A stretch of DNA of 22,459 nucleotides from Opitutaceae bacterium (GTDB lineage: Bacteria > Verrucomicrobiota > Verrucomicrobiia > Opitutales > Opitutaceae). Location of the stretch: NCBI GenBank assembly GCA_023265535.1, contig JAHFTI010000008.1:1-22459 (forward strand). The letters run 5' to 3'. Under the pieces are notes generated by a model. That model was not told the origin of the DNA. It worked only from the letters and a program-made list of their open reading frames with translations, and did no database searches. Positions within the stretch are counted from its first letter, which is position 1, and the number at the start of each line of letters is the position of its first letter. Below, piece after piece: positions 16,288 through 22,459 of this stretch. A program made the position numbers and the translations under genes.

Positions 16288-16545
16288 GGGGGGGGCGTGA
16301 CGCCGGTGGAGGCGGACGGGGTGCCATTTCGGATGGAATGCATGGAGGGTACACACCCGTGTATTTTGGCTTTATTATTTTGTTGCTATTAAATAATATT
16401 TGCCTTTTGTGCGCGCTCCTCTTGCTTCGTTGCCATGACAGCGATGAGAGAGCGCAAAACGGTGGTCCACTTGGAGTCGCCTGTGGGTTTGGGCGGTGAG
16501 AGGGGCGGCAATGCAGTTCGGGCCCCTGCACCACCAGCATTGCTT
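16288..16545. other. Non-coding stretch with an A+T-rich patch before vapBC
   Basis: From about 16355 to 16425 the sequence is strikingly A+T-rich (runs such as TTTATTATTTTGTTG and ATTAAATAATATTTG), unlike the GC-rich surroundings. No gene is supported here; open frames in the region have no protein-like features. It may mark the edge of imported DNA. Confidence 0.5.
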
Positions 16546-16574
16546 TTGACACGATCGATCGATCGGGATACCGT
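16546..16574 (+). promoter_or_regulatory. vapBC promoter with embedded GATC palindrome
   Basis: A perfect -35 TTGACA (16546-16551) is followed after 17 bp by TACCGT (16569-16574, weak -10). The 14-bp perfect palindrome CGATCGATCGATCG (16552-16565) fills the spacer. The direct repeat ATACC...ATACC (16568-16580) follows. An operator inside the spacer fits the autoregulation usual for VapB-type antitoxins. Transcription would start near 16581, so the mRNA could be almost leaderless. Confidence 0.5.
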
Positions 16575-16581
16575 AATACCC

Positions 16582-16785
16582 ATGGAGCGCGTCACTCTGT
16601 CACCCAAGTTTCAAATCGTTATTCCAAAATCGATTAGGGAGGAGATGGGCCTGCGCAGCGGACAAAAACTCAATCTCCTCCTCTACAAGAAGCAGCTCAG
16701 GGTCTTTCCGGTCCAGGACATCCGTGAGTTGCGCGGCAGCATCAAGGGAATGAACACCGAGATCGACTGGGACAGGGACTCATGA
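16582..16785 (+). CDS. vapB: AbrB-family antitoxin (VapB-like)
   Basis: A 67-residue swapped-hairpin AbrB/MazE-fold protein: 'VTLSPKFQIVIPKSIREEMG' then 'RSGQKLNLLLYKKQLRVFPV' is the classic DNA-binding half, and the tail 'RGSIKGMNTEIDWDRDS' is the toxin-binding part. It neutralises the VapC toxin and represses its own promoter. ATG 16582 was chosen because it begins the fold and lies just after the promoter; the frame is open upstream, but that extension is Arg/Gly/Pro-rich and not protein-like. The stop overlaps the toxin start by 4 bp (ATGA). Confidence 0.85.
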   Translation: MERVTLSPKFQIVIPKSIREEMGLRSGQKLNLLLYKKQLRVFPVQDIRELRGSIKGMNTEIDWDRDS

Positions 16786-17168
16786 ATGTGCCGGACTCCT
16801 CCGCCTGGCTCGCCTATCTGTCCGATGAGGCCACCGCTGAGCATTTTGCGGGGCCGATAGAAGATATTGAAGGCCTCCTCGTGCCCGTGGTCTGTCTTTA
16901 TGAGGTGTTTCGCATCAAGATGAGACTGCAGGGTGAGGAGGCCGCGCTGGCCGCCATGTCGATGATGCAGCAAGGCCACGTCGTGGATCTGGATGCCAGC
17001 CTCGCCCTCGAAGCCGCGAGCCTTGGTCTCCAGGAGAAGCTGGGTTTTGCCGACAGCGTCATTTATGCCGTTGCCCAACGCTACGGCGCCACGCTCTGGA
17101 CGCAGGACGAGCACTTCCGGGACAAGCCCGGCGTACGCTACTTCCCTAAGCCCCAGGCCGGGACCTGA
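16782..17168 (+). CDS. vapC: PIN-domain ribonuclease toxin (VapC-like)
   Basis: A 128-residue PIN domain. The acidic metal-binding residues are all present: Asp5 ('NVPDSSAWLAYL'), Glu41 ('VCLYEVFRI'), Asp91 ('LGFADSVIYAVA') and Asp109 ('LWTQDEHF'). VapC toxins are Mg2+/Mn2+-dependent RNases that typically cut tRNA or rRNA; the target here is unknown. The ATGA overlap with vapB implies translational coupling, and 'GACAGGGA' just upstream may help as a ribosome-binding site. The toxin looks intact. It converges with the LacI-family gene, with 38 bp between them and no terminator visible. Confidence 0.88.
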   Translation: MNVPDSSAWLAYLSDEATAEHFAGPIEDIEGLLVPVVCLYEVFRIKMRLQGEEAALAAMSMMQQGHVVDLDASLALEAASLGLQEKLGFADSVIYAVAQRYGATLWTQDEHFRDKPGVRYFPKPQAGT

Positions 17169-17206
17169 GGCGCAGGTCGCACGTCACACGCCAAACACCC
17201 CTCGCC

Positions 17207-18310
17207 TCACTCGATCGCCGCGAGCACTTCCTGGGCGGGGTCGCCCACTGCCGCCACGGTCGGGCCCTCGTGCCACTTGCCCTCGACGAGCATGCGCAGG
17301 GCAGTGTCCGGCACACCGCGCTCGCCCGCCTGGAAAATGGAGATCAGCAGCTCGATGGCGCGCGCGCCGATCGTGCGTTCCTGCTGGTCGATGCCGGCCC
17401 AGCCGGGCTGCTGCATGCAGGAGAGGGTCGCGATGCTCACGTCCTCGGGCACGCGCATGCCCGAGTCGCGCAGCCAACCGATCGCCTGTGAGAAGGTGCA
17501 GATGATGGCCGTCGGCTGGTGCGCCGCCCGCCATTGCAGGAAACGCTCGCGCCAGGGTTCCGTGTTCGTCTTCACGTCGAGGCCGTCGATCGTGAACAGC
17601 GGCACCCGGCGTGTCTGCGGCAAGGCGTTCTGGAAGATGAGGTAGGGCGACTCGAAATGGTGGCGCGTGCGCTTGAGGGTGTCGCTCACCGTCGCCATGC
17701 CGATGCGCCGATGCCCCAGCTGCGCCAGGCGCTTCAGGCACAGCAGCGTGGCCGAGTGCTGGTCGTTCACCGTCACATGCAGGTGCGGCTCCGCCAGCGA
17801 GTAGCCGATGCTCACGCAGGCGAAGGCGTTCAGGTCGATCGAAAGGTGGGTGTTGGCGGAGGGCTGGGGCGCGAAGAGCAGGCCACGGATGTTGCGCGCC
17901 AGCAGCACGTCGCGCGCACGCTTGGGGGTCATGCCCTTCTCCTGCAGCCAGAACTCCTCCAACTTGAAGCCCTTGCTCTCGGCGTAGCTCCTCGCCCCCT
18001 CGAAGTAGGCGCGCATGTGCGGGGCCTCCGTGCACTCCTTGCGCACGGCGTAATTGTTGATCCAAGCCAAGGTGGAGCGGTAGGCGGGCGGGCGCTGGCT
18101 GCGCCGGTAGCTGCTAAACGCCGAGAGCATGGGGTCGGGCGAATAGCCCAGCCGGTCGGCCACCTCCCGGATCAGCTTGCGCTTCTCCGCGGAGACGTAG
18201 GTTTCATTGCTGAGGGCGCGCCAGGCGGTTGAGACGTGCACGCCGGCTTCAGCTGCCACGTCCTTCAGCGTAACCCTGGGGCGGGGTTGGATGGGGCTGT
18301 CCTTTTCCAT
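17207..18310 (-). CDS. LacI-family transcriptional regulator
   Basis: A 367-residue regulator. The N-terminal helix-turn-helix 'VTLKDVAAEAGVHVSTAWRA' and hinge 'IREVADRLGYSPDPML' are LacI-type; 'DPMLSAFSSYRR' is a linker form I associate with Verrucomicrobia. The periplasmic-binding-protein-like sensor domain follows ('NIRGLLFAPQP', 'ACVSIGYSLAEP', 'LGHRRIGMATVSD', 'SIATLSCMQQPGWAGIDQ'). It starts at ATG 18310 and is divergent from the Gfo/Idh gene across 111 bp, so it probably controls that gene and uxaC, most likely in response to a uronate or related sugar (inference). No Shine-Dalgarno is present. Confidence 0.9.
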   Translation of the reverse strand: MEKDSPIQPRPRVTLKDVAAEAGVHVSTAWRALSNETYVSAEKRKLIREVADRLGYSPDPMLSAFSSYRRSQRPPAYRSTLAWINNYAVRKECTEAPHMRAYFEGARSYAESKGFKLEEFWLQEKGMTPKRARDVLLARNIRGLLFAPQPSANTHLSIDLNAFACVSIGYSLAEPHLHVTVNDQHSATLLCLKRLAQLGHRRIGMATVSDTLKRTRHHFESPYLIFQNALPQTRRVPLFTIDGLDVKTNTEPWRERFLQWRAAHQPTAIICTFSQAIGWLRDSGMRVPEDVSIATLSCMQQPGWAGIDQQERTIGARAIELLISIFQAGERGVPDTALRMLVEGKWHEGPTVAAVGDPAQEVLAAIE

Positions 18311-18421
18311 GAAAAAGTTTGCAGAAGCAGACCATCGCGCCGCGGAAAGGCAAGATTTCGCATACTGTCCCGGCAGGAATTTTTCAGGCCGGGGGCGTAC
18401 GCACCCCTAAAACACCCCTTC
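18311..18421. promoter_or_regulatory. Divergent regulator/oxidoreductase spacer with a candidate operator
   Basis: This 111-bp spacer must hold both promoters. GGGGGCGT-ACGCACCC at 18391-18406 is an even-centred palindrome with 7 of 8 pairs matching, just before the oxidoreductase ATG at 18422. CCGGC...GCCGG (18370-18392) is a weaker inverted repeat around GAATTTTTC. Either could be the LacI-type site; the central dinucleotide of the first is TA rather than the usual CG, so it is only a candidate. Confidence 0.35.
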
Positions 18422-19582
18422 ATGAAAAAAGTCCGCATGGGCATCGTCGGTCTGGGCAACATAGGCCTGGCGCATGCCAACTGCCTGCTCGCCGGCCGCG
18501 TCCCAGGGCTCGAGCTGACCGCCGCCGCCGACCGCAACCCCGCCAAGCGCGCCCGCCTCCAGAGCGTGCGCGTGTACGAATCCGTCGAGGAACTCATCGC
18601 CTCCGGCATGATCGACGCACTCCTCATCTGCACGCCGCATCCGAATCACGTCGACGCGGGCATCAAGGCCCTGCAGGCCGGCCTCCATGTGCTCGTTGAG
18701 AAGCCCCTCGCCATCCAGAAGGCCGAGGCCGAGGAACTGCTCGCCGCACACAAGGACAGGAAGAAGGTTTTCGGCGTCGTCTTCAACCAGCGCACCGATC
18801 CCGCCTACGCCAAGATCCGCCAGCTGGTGCAATGCGGCGAGCTGGGCGAGATCCGCCGCATCGCCTGGACCGCCACCGAGTGGTTCCGCCCCGAGATCTA
18901 CTACCAGAGCAGCGCCTGGCGCGCCACCTGGGGAGGGGAGGGCGGCGGCGTCCTCCTCAACCAATGCCCCCACCACCTCGATCTGCTCCAGTGGATCTTC
19001 GGCATGCCGAAAAGCCTGCGCGCCCACTGCTCCTTCGGCCGCTACCACGACATCGAGGTCGAGGACGAGGTCATCGCCCTCCTCGAATACCCCACCGGCG
19101 CCAAGGCCACCTTCATCTCCTCCACCGGCGAGGCCCCCGGCACCAACCGCCTCGAGGTCGCCTGCGAGCGCGGCCGCCTGCTCTTCGAGAACGGCCGCCT
19201 CTGCTTCGATCGCAACGAGGTCCCGACCTCGCAATTCTCCCGCGAAACCCGCGAGGTCTTCGGCAAGCCCCCCTGCTGGAAGGCCGAGATCCCGGTCGGC
19301 AGCGACGCCGGTGGCCAGCATCTCGAGATCCTGCGCAACTTCGCCGCCGCCATCCTCGAGGACACCCCGCTCATCGCCCCCGCCGCCGAGGGCCTCTTCT
19401 CCCTCGAGCTCGCCAACGCCATGCTCCTCTCCGCCTGGACCGAGCAGCCCGTCGAACTCCCGCTCGACGCCGCCGCCTATTCCAAGCATCTTAAAAAGCG
19501 CATCGCCTCCTCCCGCTTCAAGGACAAGAAGGCCAGCCCTGCCGCCGTCTCCGTCGACCTCTCCCGCTCCTTCGCACGCTGA
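18422..19582 (+). CDS. Cytoplasmic Gfo/Idh/MocA family oxidoreductase
   Basis: A 386-residue NAD(P)-dependent sugar or polyol dehydrogenase without a signal peptide. The Rossmann motif is 'MGIVGLGNIGLAHANCLL'. 'VLVEKPLAIQKAEAEELL' holds the catalytic Lys94 of the EKP motif. 'LLNQCPHHLDLLQWIFG' carries the conserved Asp-His region, and 'TEWFRPEIYYQSSAWRATWG' is the family's C-terminal-domain strand. ATG 18422 was chosen because it begins the Rossmann strand; upstream in-frame sequence overlaps the divergent regulator gene. It lies between a LacI-family gene and uxaC, so a uronic-acid or aldonic-acid substrate is likely, but the exact reaction is not readable from sequence. Confidence 0.9.
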   Translation: MKKVRMGIVGLGNIGLAHANCLLAGRVPGLELTAAADRNPAKRARLQSVRVYESVEELIASGMIDALLICTPHPNHVDAGIKALQAGLHVLVEKPLAIQKAEAEELLAAHKDRKKVFGVVFNQRTDPAYAKIRQLVQCGELGEIRRIAWTATEWFRPEIYYQSSAWRATWGGEGGGVLLNQCPHHLDLLQWIFGMPKSLRAHCSFGRYHDIEVEDEVIALLEYPTGAKATFISSTGEAPGTNRLEVACERGRLLFENGRLCFDRNEVPTSQFSRETREVFGKPPCWKAEIPVGSDAGGQHLEILRNFAAAILEDTPLIAPAAEGLFSLELANAMLLSAWTEQPVELPLDAAAYSKHLKKRIASSRFKDKKASPAAVSVDLSRSFAR

Positions 19583-19588
19583 ACCGCG

Positions 19589-19608
19589 TATCCAAGTTTC
19601 ACCTACAA
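19589..19608 (+). promoter_or_regulatory. TATCCAA-N8-TACAA motif, copy 4 (before uxaC)
   Basis: TATCC at 19589-19593 and TACAA at 19604-19608, six bp after the oxidoreductase stop and 25 bp before the uxaC ATG. It is followed by an unbroken C/T-rich leader. The distance to the start codon is close to that of copy 1 before nfnB (28 bp). Confidence 0.5.
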
Positions 19609-19633
19609 CCCCTCCCGTTCCCGCTCCCTCCAC

Positions 19634-21049
19634 ATGAAACCCTTCCTCCCCGAGGACTTCCTCCTGACCACCGAGACGGCCCGCCGTCTCTACATCGAGC
19701 ACGCCGCGCCCCAGCCGATCTTCGACTACCACTGTCATCTCCCGCCCGCCGAGATCGCCTCCAACCGCCAGTTCGAGAACCTCACGCGCATCTGGCTCTG
19801 GGGTGACCACTACAAGTGGCGCGCCCTCCGCACCAACGGCATCCCGGAGAATTCCATCACGGGCGACGTCCCCGACTACGAGAAGTTCCTGCTCTTCGCG
19901 AAGAGCATGCAGCACATGGTGCGCAACCCGCTGCACCACTGGTCCCACCTCGAGCTGCGCCGCTACTTCGGCATCGACCTGCTCATCAACGAGGCCAACG
20001 CCCCGCAGATCTGGGAGCAGGCGAACGCCAAGCTCGCCACGCCCGAGCTGACCACGCACGGCATCCTCAACAAGTTCAAGGTCGCCGTCGTCTGCACCAC
20101 GGACGATGCCATCGACAGCCTGGAGCACCACCACGCCATCGCCAAGAGCGGCATCAAGACCCGCGTCTTCCCCACCTTCCGCCCCGACAAGGCCTTCGTC
20201 GTCGACCAGCCCGCCGTCTTCAACCCCTGGGTGGAGAAGCTCGCCGAGCGCGCCGGCACCACGATCTCGAAGTTCTCCGACTTCCTCGCCGCCCTCGACA
20301 GCCGCCACGCCGCCTTCCACGCGATCGGCGCCCGCGTGTCCGACCACGGCCTGGAGTACATGCCCTGGGAGCCCTGCAGCGAGGCCGATGCCGCCGCCAT
20401 CTTCGACCAGGCGCGCGCCGGCAAGGCCGCCACGGCCCAGCAATGGACCCGTTTCGCGACCCACCTCATGCTCTTCCTCGGCCGCATCGACGCCAAGCGC
20501 GGCTGGACCAAGCAGCTCCACCTCGGGGCCCTGCGCAACAACAACAGCCGCCTGCTCAAGCTGCTCGGCGCCGACGCCGGCGTCGACTCGATCGGCGACT
20601 TCTCGCAGGCGAAGAACCTCTCGCGCTACCTCGACACGCTCGATGCCGAGGGCCAGTTGCCCAAGACCATCCTCTACAACCTCAACCCCGCCGACAACTA
20701 TCCCTTCGCGACGATGATCGGCAACTTCCAGGGCGAGGGCCAGCCGGGCAAGATCCAGTTCGGTTCCGGCTGGTGGTTCCTCGACCAGAAGGAAGGCATG
20801 GAGTGGCAGCTCAACGCCCTCTCGCAGCTCGGCCTCCTGCACCGCTTCGTCGGCATGCTGACCGACTCGCGCAGCTTCCTGAGCTACGTGCGCCACGAGT
20901 ACTTCCGCCGCATCCTCTGCGGCATGATCGGCAATGACGTCGAGAATGGCGCCATCCCGAACGACCCGAAGGCGCTCGGCACGATGGTCGAGGACATCTG
21001 CTTCGGCAACGCCAGCCGCCACTTCGGCCTCGAGTACGGCAAGTTCTGA
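19634..21049 (+). CDS. uxaC: Glucuronate isomerase (uronate isomerase)
   Basis: A 471-residue amidohydrolase-superfamily TIM barrel that converts D-glucuronate to D-fructuronate and D-galacturonate to D-tagaturonate in the cytoplasm. 'IFDYHCHLPPAEIASNRQFE' near residue 30 has the metal-binding HxH. 'TRIWLWGDHYKWRALRTNG', 'VCTTDDAIDSLEHH', 'TFRPDKAF', 'LHLGALRNNNSR' and 'LTDSRSFLSYVRHEYFRRI' are family blocks across the full length. ATG 19634 has a pyrimidine-only leader and no Shine-Dalgarno. It is 51 bp after the Gfo/Idh gene. The usual next enzymes (uxuA/uxaA, uxuB/uxaB, kdgK) are not in this window. Confidence 0.96.
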   Translation: MKPFLPEDFLLTTETARRLYIEHAAPQPIFDYHCHLPPAEIASNRQFENLTRIWLWGDHYKWRALRTNGIPENSITGDVPDYEKFLLFAKSMQHMVRNPLHHWSHLELRRYFGIDLLINEANAPQIWEQANAKLATPELTTHGILNKFKVAVVCTTDDAIDSLEHHHAIAKSGIKTRVFPTFRPDKAFVVDQPAVFNPWVEKLAERAGTTISKFSDFLAALDSRHAAFHAIGARVSDHGLEYMPWEPCSEADAAAIFDQARAGKAATAQQWTRFATHLMLFLGRIDAKRGWTKQLHLGALRNNNSRLLKLLGADAGVDSIGDFSQAKNLSRYLDTLDAEGQLPKTILYNLNPADNYPFATMIGNFQGEGQPGKIQFGSGWWFLDQKEGMEWQLNALSQLGLLHRFVGMLTDSRSFLSYVRHEYFRRILCGMIGNDVENGAIPNDPKALGTMVEDICFGNASRHFGLEYGKF

Positions 21050-21062
21050 GCGGGTCTGCGTT

Positions 21063-21125
21063 GGCGCAGAAGGCTGGGGGAGGGGGCCCCGATCCCAAAT
21101 GGGGCCCTCCAGCTCAGCCTGCGCC
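21063..21125. terminator. Long imperfect hairpin between convergent uxaC and serine hydrolase genes
   Basis: GGCGCAG-GCTG (21063-21076, with a 3-base bulge) pairs with CAGCCTGCGCC (21115-21125). Inside it GGGCCCC (21084-21090) pairs with GGGGCCC (21101-21107). A separate small hairpin, TCTGCG-TTGG-CGCAGA (21055-21070), overlaps the left arm. No T-run follows on either strand. It fills almost the entire spacer and could slow or stop polymerase from both sides. Confidence 0.5.
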
Positions 21126-21126
21126 C

Positions 21127-22458
21127 TCAGGCCCAGGTGCGCCAGCCGAGCAGCCCCCACCAGGCCAGGTAGAGCGTGACGACTGTGAACACCAGCGAGG
21201 AGGCTCGTGAATGCCAGAGCGCGAGGGGATTGCCAGGTCTGCCCCAGCGACGCAGGGCCAGGACGAGTCCCGCCACGGAACAGGCCCCGAAGAGCAGGCT
21301 GAGCGCGAAAAGGGAAAGGGACCAGGCCGTGGGTGTGCCGAGGCGGGTGAACGGATCGGCCTGTGCGGAGAGGAGGCTGTAAGCTGTTCCCAGGAAGCTC
21401 AGCGTCGCCAGCAGCGGAAGGAGCCGGAGTGCCAGCCCCTCGGCGGGCAGTTTGCGGCGCAGCAGCAGCAGGGGCAGCCAGAGGAGGGGGAAGGCCAGGT
21501 TGCTGGACAGAAGGAGCAGCAGGGCGAGGAGCACAGCCAGTTCGGTCCACACGAGCGCGGCGGGGATCCGCTTCATGACGTGGAAATGGTCGTGGAGATT
21601 GACCTGAAGCTGCGGGCCCTCGCCGGTGTCGGGGATCAGGGCGAGGGTGGGGGCGCGTTCCCAAGGGCGCCGGTACTGGCGCTCCGTGACGGCGGTGTAT
21701 TCGTTGAAGGCGCGCATGGGGCCGACGAAATTGCGAAGCCACAGGCCGTTGTTGCCCGGACGCAGCTCGGTCAGGCACATCAGTCGCCAGAGGCCGGCGA
21801 TGTCCTGGTTGGGTGGGCAGACAGGCTCATACCAGCCCTCATACTCCTTGAGGAGCTGCGCCGGGACCGTGGCCGTGGCGGGAGCGGCGGGCTTGGGAAG
21901 GTCGCGGGTGATGTAGTCGCGCAGGAGAGCCTCGATCCTGGAACTCGCCCAGCCGCTTCCCGAGTTCGTCATGAACACGAAGCCCACGCCCTCGGCGGGC
22001 AGGTAGGCCAATTGTGCCCGCCCGTGCACCACGCTCCCGTGGTGCCCCTGAAAACTTCGGTCGCCCCGCACGAGGGTTTGGCTGGCGAGCGCGTAGCCGT
22101 CCCGCATTCCGCTGCGTGCGGCCAGGCTGCCCGCCGGGGTTTCCATGCTGAGGAGCGCCTCGGCAGGGAGGAGTGGGCTGCCCTCGAACGTGCCGCGCTT
22201 CAGGAGGAAGCCGAGGTAGTTGGCCATGTCGCGCGCGGAGGCGTTGATGGCCCCGGCGGGGCGCACGAGAAAATGCCAGTAGGGGACGGGGGTGACGCCA
22301 TCCTCGCGGTATAGGGAAGTGAGGCGGCTCTGCACCTGCGCGGTGTTGAAGTAGTCCGCGCCGTGCATGCCCAGCGGGTTGAACCAGGTGCGACGCACGT
22401 AGTCCTCGAAGCGTTGGCCCGTGACCTTCTCCACCACGTGCGCGGCGGCGACCGTGCC
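21127..22458 (-). CDS. Class-C beta-lactamase-like serine hydrolase with C-terminal membrane domain, 5' partial
   Basis: The C-terminal 443 residues or so of a penicillin-binding/beta-lactamase family protein; the start and the SxxK and YxN motifs lie outside the window. Visible family blocks are 'VVEKVTGQRFEDYVRR', 'FNPLGMHGADYF', 'GAINASARDMANYLGFLL' and the third active-site motif region 'GHHGSVVHG'. After residues such as 'KEYEGWYEP' comes a hydrophobic C-terminal part with about four transmembrane helices ('LAVLLALLLLLSS', 'LLPLLATLSFLGTAY', 'LFALSLLFGACSVAGLV', 'FTVVTLYLAWWGLLGW'). This membrane-anchored architecture suggests a peptidase or esterase tethered to the membrane; the substrate is unknown. 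The frame stays open to the window edge, so the GTG at 22437 is not the start. Confidence 0.85.
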   Translation of the reverse strand, partial: GTVAAAHVVEKVTGQRFEDYVRRTWFNPLGMHGADYFNTAQVQSRLTSLYREDGVTPVPYWHFLVRPAGAINASARDMANYLGFLLKRGTFEGSPLLPAEALLSMETPAGSLAARSGMRDGYALASQTLVRGDRSFQGHHGSVVHGRAQLAYLPAEGVGFVFMTNSGSGWASSRIEALLRDYITRDLPKPAAPATATVPAQLLKEYEGWYEPVCPPNQDIAGLWRLMCLTELRPGNNGLWLRNFVGPMRAFNEYTAVTERQYRRPWERAPTLALIPDTGEGPQLQVNLHDHFHVMKRIPAALVWTELAVLLALLLLLSSNLAFPLLWLPLLLLRRKLPAEGLALRLLPLLATLSFLGTAYSLLSAQADPFTRLGTPTAWSLSLFALSLLFGACSVAGLVLALRRWGRPGNPLALWHSRASSLVFTVVTLYLAWWGLLGWRTWA

Positions 22459-22459
22459 A

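Noticed and set aside
16435..16581. N-terminal extension of VapB
   Set aside because: The sequence is low in protein character and covers the promoter; the AbrB fold begins at ATG 16582.
18407..21778. Long antisense open frame opposite the Gfo/Idh and uxaC genes
   Set aside because: It covers three separate genes and their spacers, which no real gene here could do, and shows no motif.

Overview
The window is GC-rich, densely coded DNA that looks like a chromosome of the Verrucomicrobiota, most probably Opitutales/Opitutaceae. The assignment is inference, resting on four observations: a DUF1080 plus exported Gfo/Idh/MocA pair; a LacI-type regulator with the spacing and 'YSPDPMLSAFSSYRR' linker common in that group; an 'LSPF..V...GY.A.NTLAGTR' segment like the plug start of Opitutaceae TonB receptors; and almost complete absence of Shine-Dalgarno sequences. 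No rRNA, tRNA, CRISPR array or intact insertion sequence is visible.

Layout. (1) 2-2832: two exported proteins for 3-keto-sugar chemistry, a tandem DUF1080 hydrolase (5' end outside the window) and a Tat-type Gfo/Idh/MocA oxidoreductase. (2) 3124-5457: a two-subunit flavin/Fe-S NAD(P)H:ferredoxin oxidoreductase of the NfnAB/SudBA type, closed by a strong intrinsic terminator. (3) 5667-8837: a large exported VIT/VWA protein with a TonB-plug-like segment, helical repeats and a C-terminal DUF2135-like domain. (4) 8903-9844, minus strand: serine O-acetyltransferase, divergent from (5) 10272-13852, a complete sdhCAB operon of the single-membrane-subunit type with its terminator. (6) 14081-15580: three small exported proteins (two lipoproteins), then a perfect terminator. 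(7) 15640-17168: an accessory islet with a possible RAYT/IS200-type end, a phage-lysozyme-like transglycosylase, an A+T-rich stretch and a VapBC toxin-antitoxin pair. (8) 17207-21049: a hexuronate locus with a LacI-family regulator divergent from a cytoplasmic Gfo/Idh/MocA oxidoreductase and glucuronate isomerase uxaC. (9) 21127-end, minus strand: 3' part of a class-C beta-lactamase-like serine hydrolase with a C-terminal membrane domain.

Together these genes suggest a heterotroph living on plant or algal polysaccharide sugars. Sugars are oxidised and cleaved in the periplasm, uronic acids are isomerised in the cytoplasm, and redox is balanced by an Nfn-type complex and succinate dehydrogenase/fumarate reductase.

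The most unusual non-coding signal is a two-block motif, TAT(C/T)CAA-N8-TACAA. It occurs four times with identical spacing: before nfnB, before sdhC, right after sdhB and before uxaC. I know of no described element matching it. The most unusual coding signal is the TonB-plug-like segment inside the VIT/VWA protein.
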